64,000 bases of DNA from Oscillospiraceae bacterium (GTDB lineage: Bacteria; Bacillota; Clostridia; Oscillospirales; Ruminococcaceae), in NCBI GenBank assembly GCA_024404915.1, contig JAKSPJ010000011.1, positions 1 to 64,000 of the forward strand, read 5' to 3'. Positions 60,794-64,000 of the stretch are shown here, piece by piece; position 1 is the stretch's first letter; the number at the start of each line of letters is the position of its first letter. Made by a program: the position numbers and the translations under genes. Below the pieces are notes generated by a model. It was not told the DNA's origin. It saw nothing but the letters and a program-made list of their open reading frames with translations, and ran no database searches.

Positions 60794-61650
60794 TGGAAGG
60801 TATTATTACAAAAGCAGTTGGAGGACTTTACACAGTAGAGTCCTCCACTGGCATATATGCATGTAAAGCGAGGGGTATTTTCCGCAAGCAGGGGATTTCC
60901 CCCTGTGCAGGTGACCTTGTTGTATTTGAAGATGAGGTCATCAATGATATCCTGCCCCGAAAGAATATGCTGATTCGTCCGCCTCTTGCTAATCTGGACC
61001 AGCTGGTTTTTGTGGTCTCTGCATGTGATCCTGCGCCGAATCTCCAATTGCTGGATAGATTTATGGCGGTTTGCGAGTACAAAAAAATTAAGCCTGTTCT
61101 GGTATTTACCAAAACAGATCTGGCGGATGTGACATCCTTTGCTGCACATTATAACCGCTCAGGCTATGCGGTTTATTTTGTGGATTATCAGAAGCAGGAG
61201 ACCGTCCAGGCGGTTTATCAGGCATTGGAAGGGAAAGTCAGCGCATTTACCGGAAACTCCGGTGTTGGCAAATCCACGCTGCTGAATACCATTGACCCAC
61301 GGCTGAATCTGGAAACCGCAGATATCAGCAGGAAACTGGGAAGAGGCAGACACACCACCCGCACCACATCCCTGTATACACTGGAGAACGGCGGCAGGGT
61401 GGCGGATACACCGGGCTTTTCCACCTTTGAGACGGAGGCCTATGCCTCCATTGAAGCAGATGAACTGGCGGACTGTTTTCCCGAAATCAGGGACTGCCAA
61501 AAAAACTGCCGATACTCCGACTGCAGGCATCTGCGGGAACCGGATTGCACCATACGGGAAGCGGTGCATGAGGGGATGATTTCTGCAAGCAGGTATGACA
61601 GCTATACGGTGATGCTGGAAGAAATCCTTTCACGAAAGAAATATGGATAA
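60793..61650 (+). CDS. rsgA: Ribosome small-subunit-dependent GTPase RsgA
   Basis: 285-residue late 30S assembly factor. An OB fold (to about 65) precedes a circularly permuted GTPase: G4 (VFTKTDLAD) comes before G1 (GNSGVGKSTLLN) and G3 (DTPGF). A zinc-binding region with CQKNCRYSDCRHLREPDC lies near the end. The gene overlaps the kinase gene by one base. Confidence 0.96.
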   Translation: MEGIITKAVGGLYTVESSTGIYACKARGIFRKQGISPCAGDLVVFEDEVINDILPRKNMLIRPPLANLDQLVFVVSACDPAPNLQLLDRFMAVCEYKKIKPVLVFTKTDLADVTSFAAHYNRSGYAVYFVDYQKQETVQAVYQALEGKVSAFTGNSGVGKSTLLNTIDPRLNLETADISRKLGRGRHTTRTTSLYTLENGGRVADTPGFSTFETEAYASIEADELADCFPEIRDCQKNCRYSDCRHLREPDCTIREAVHEGMISASRYDSYTVMLEEILSRKKYG

Positions 61651-61654
61651 CCGA

Positions 61655-61688
61655 GGGGAGAAGCAGATAAAATGCTTCTCTCCTTTTT
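61655..61688 (+). terminator. Terminator after rsgA
   Basis: GGGGAGAAGCA pairs with TGCTTCTCTCC (one wobble pair) around a 7-nt loop, followed by five T. It ends the long housekeeping run. Confidence 0.88.
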
Positions 61689-61784
61689 CTGCTGTATATC
61701 AGAAATCAGCATACGGCAAGTTGTACAAAAAAACAAATGGAATATTGCCGCAATGCAAAACTTGTCCCAAATTTAAAATAACAC

Positions 61785-61813
61785 TTGCATTTTCGTTCAA
61801 ATTGCGGTAAAAT
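61785..61813 (+). promoter_or_regulatory. Promoter of the phosphodiester-glycosidase-family gene
   Basis: TTGCAT (61785-61790) and TAAAAT (61808-61813) with a 17-bp spacer; start near 61820 and a 70-nt leader. Confidence 0.7.
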
Positions 61814-61888
61814 AGAATATGAGTGAACAATGCGAAAGTATACCATTTTGCAGATGTTCAAAATTGTAGAATAAGGAAGGTAAAAAAA

Positions 61889-62920
61889 ATGGCGCATGCT
61901 CGTAAACGTCTAACTGTCGGTACAATCATTTGCCGGGCATTGATTGTTCTTCTGACTACAATCGTTCTGCTTGTAGTCGGCTTGCTGATGATGATGCTGG
62001 TAATTGCAAAGGGACCTTCTCCCTCTGCGAAAAAGCTGTTTGTCTGCTCCGTGAAGGAGACCAGTGCAATCGGCTTCCTGGCTGACTGGTTCTATACAGA
62101 GGAAGAAATCACAGAGTATCTTGGTTCCTTCCGTGAGACTCAGACAGATGAAGTCACCAATCCGGAACTGGTTCAGATTTCTGCACAGTCAGTCAGCGAT
62201 GGCGCTCAGCAGTCCGGTGAACGCAAACAGACTGAAATCATTGAGGTTTCCGGCAGTACCTTTAAGGGCAAGCTGATGAAAATTTCTGATCCGTCCCGTG
62301 TATATGTGGGCATTTCCGGTCAGTACGGCGCTGGATTTGAGGGCAAGCGTGTCGCAGACATGGTTGCAGAGTACGGCGCACTGGCAGGTATCAACGCAGG
62401 CGGCTTTGAGGATTTGAACGGCGTCGGCAACGGCGGTACACCCCTTGGCATGGTGGTATCTCAGGGCGAAGTGCGCTGGGGCAGCATGACAACAGAATAT
62501 GAAATCATCGGATTCGATAACAACAACATTCTTCATGTTGGTAAAATGACCGGTCAGCAGGCTGTTGACGCAGGCATCCGTGATGCTGTCTGCTTCGGCC
62601 CTGTTCTGATTGTCAACGGCACGGCACAGAATGAAGCAGGATCTCTGGGCGGCGGCTTCAATCCCCGTTCCGCCATCGGCCAGACCGCAGACGGTACTGT
62701 TCTGATTCTTGTTATTGACGGCCGTCAGGCAACTTCTCTGGGCGCAACCTATGACGACCTGATTTCCATTATGCTGCAGCATGGTGCAGTCAATGCCGCA
62801 AACCTGGACGGCGGCAGCTCTTCCATGATGATTTATGAGAATGAACTGATTACAACATGTTCCTCCCTTTATGGACCGAGAAAAATGCCGAGCTGCTGGC
62901 TTGTAGCTCCGGAAAACTGA
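61889..62920 (+). CDS. Phosphodiester glycosidase family (NAGPA-domain) membrane protein
   Basis: 343-residue protein. An N-terminal basic segment and membrane helix (about 20-42) anchor it; the extracytoplasmic part from about 130 is a NAGPA domain: AGINAGGFEDLNG, GVVSQGEV-like strand, FGPVLIVNG, RSAIGQTADGTVLILVIDGR and the DGGSSSMM motif. Bacterial members are thought to act on phosphodiester-linked sugars such as wall-polymer glycans, but the substrate here is unknown. ATG at 61889 has AAGGAAGG 8 nt upstream. The following gene starts after 14 nt. Confidence 0.88.
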   Translation: MAHARKRLTVGTIICRALIVLLTTIVLLVVGLLMMMLVIAKGPSPSAKKLFVCSVKETSAIGFLADWFYTEEEITEYLGSFRETQTDEVTNPELVQISAQSVSDGAQQSGERKQTEIIEVSGSTFKGKLMKISDPSRVYVGISGQYGAGFEGKRVADMVAEYGALAGINAGGFEDLNGVGNGGTPLGMVVSQGEVRWGSMTTEYEIIGFDNNNILHVGKMTGQQAVDAGIRDAVCFGPVLIVNGTAQNEAGSLGGGFNPRSAIGQTADGTVLILVIDGRQATSLGATYDDLISIMLQHGAVNAANLDGGSSSMMIYENELITTCSSLYGPRKMPSCWLVAPEN

Positions 62921-62934
62921 AAGGAGCGAATCAC

Positions 62935-64000
62935 ATGCCGAATGAAAATAAGAATAAAATGACAAAGGCAGAGGAAGATGCAGCACTGGATGCCATCCTT
63001 CGTGAAGTGAGCCAGAAGCCTGCAAGACGCCGCAGCGAGGAGAATGCTGCAGCGGAGCGGCCACGCAGTCAGGCACAGGATTCTGCACCCCGCAGACCTC
63101 GCCCCGCAGCTGTGCGTGCCCCCAGAACGGAGGGCCAGATCAGTGAGGCACAGAGAAGAAACAATGATCTCCGCTCCCCGGAGGAGAGAGCAGCTCGTTC
63201 TGCAGTCAATCGTGAGAACAGCATGCGCAGAAACCAGAATCCGGATCAGGGAAGAACGAAGCTGAATGGTGCAGCATCCAACAGAAGACCTGTTCCCAAT
63301 GGCCAGGGCAGTGCTCCCACCAGAACAAGAATGCCTCAGGAGCCGGAAAGAAGACAGAATGTGAACCGCAGACCTGCAGAGAAGCCTCCCGTGCCGATTA
63401 TGACTGAAGAAAAGCAGCCACGCAGAAGCGGAAAGGCAGCCGCAAGACGTAAAACCTCCGCATGGCGTGTGGGCATGGCGTTGTATATCATCATCTTCAT
63501 TCTTGCCATTATGTTTGGCATGCATCGTCTGCATCTCTATCTGGGCGAATATGAATCATCTCTGCCGCAGTATACCATTGACGGCTATGTGACACATCTG
63601 AACACGGGCTTCTACAGTGATATGATTCGCCAGAAGGTGGAGGAGCTTCCTGTGAATGCGTATGAAACACAGGAGACCATTGCTGCGACACTTGCAATTG
63701 ATGCTTCTTCAGACGGAAACTATACATGGTCTAAGAAAAACGATGAATTCACAGAGGAGCATCCTGTATACTTCATTCGCTACAAGAATGCGGCTATTGC
63801 AACAGTTGCGCTTACCAGAGTCGGCGGAACCGATAAATTTGATTTCCCCATCTGGAAGGCCGAGAATCCCGTGTCTCTGATTGAAGTAAACACTGTTCCG
63901 GAGTATGATCTGGAGCTGACTTTGCCGGAGGGTGCTTCCGCAATGATTAACGGCAAGGCAGTAGATGCAGGTGAATTCAAGCAGGCAGATTCCAATATCG
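62935..64000 (+). CDS. Arg-rich single-span membrane protein, cut by the window end
   Basis: The frame stays open from ATG 62935 to the end of the window (355 codons seen). The first 180 residues are disordered and rich in Arg, Pro, Asn and Ala with no recognised fold. A membrane helix follows at about 182-201 (VGMALYIIIFILAIMFGM), then an extracytoplasmic part. AAAGGAG precedes the ATG, and the gene lies 14 nt behind the NAGPA-domain gene, so both likely act at the cell surface. No family was recognised. Confidence 0.8.
   Translation, partial: MPNENKNKMTKAEEDAALDAILREVSQKPARRRSEENAAAERPRSQAQDSAPRRPRPAAVRAPRTEGQISEAQRRNNDLRSPEERAARSAVNRENSMRRNQNPDQGRTKLNGAASNRRPVPNGQGSAPTRTRMPQEPERRQNVNRRPAEKPPVPIMTEEKQPRRSGKAAARRKTSAWRVGMALYIIIFILAIMFGMHRLHLYLGEYESSLPQYTIDGYVTHLNTGFYSDMIRQKVEELPVNAYETQETIAATLAIDASSDGNYTWSKKNDEFTEEHPVYFIRYKNAAIATVALTRVGGTDKFDFPIWKAENPVSLIEVNTVPEYDLELTLPEGASAMINGKAVDAGEFKQADSNI

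Noticed and set aside
1..64000. tRNA or rRNA genes
   Set aside because: No stretch with a T-loop GGTTCRANYCC motif in a cloverleaf context, and no rRNA-like sequence, was found by eye. A covariance search would be more sensitive.

Overview
The window looks like a chromosome segment of a fibre-degrading Ruminococcus or close relative (Oscillospiraceae, Firmicutes). The main evidence is a GH9 enzyme, a GH48 exoglucanase and a family-10-like pectate lyase, all ending in dockerin domains, which is the signature of a cellulosome. The species cannot be named from the sequence alone.

Positions 1-8640 are an AT-rich accessory region. It holds a MobV/Pre-type relaxase and a TnpV-like protein, then a restriction-modification locus: an adenine methyltransferase fused to one specificity domain, convergent with a C-type controller and two paralogous MamI-like nuclease subunits. 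A two-gene unit follows, made of a DUF5677-like protein and an unrecognised partner. The region 8380-8970 has no convincing gene but carries a strong promoter, a 20-bp palindrome, a second hairpin and a strong terminator.

From 8900 the sequence becomes core-like. First is a ferrous-iron operon: an AraC-type DNA-binding protein, DUF2325, two FeoA, FeoB with an enlarged loop, and a 49-residue Cys-rich protein. Its promoter is bracketed by two GTTAG-N6-CTAAC operators, and a DtxR-family regulator follows. Next come a two-component system, a sodium/solute symporter, the GH9 enzyme, NAD(P)HX repair, a diguanylate cyclase and the pectate lyase.

From 26400 to 41160 the order is infC-rpmI-rplT (with an attenuator-like leader and an AUU start), an rRNA methyltransferase, dprA, topA, trmFO, plsX, rnc, smc, ftsY and rdgB. 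FtsY carries ten 12-residue acidic repeats and a basic/aromatic tail at its C-terminus. A four-gene GldFG-like ABC cassette and the GH48 gene follow on opposite strands.

From 48900 to the end is a housekeeping run: YicC, RemA, gmk, rpoZ, priA, a DUF6440-like protein, def, fmt, rsmB, rlmN, a PP2C phosphatase, a PASTA kinase, rsgA, a phosphodiester-glycosidase-family protein and a membrane protein cut by the window end. No rRNA, tRNA or CRISPR array was seen. The GH9 and GH48 genes share nearly identical dockerin DNA and long (about 218-nt) predicted leaders, which suggests coordinated, high expression.
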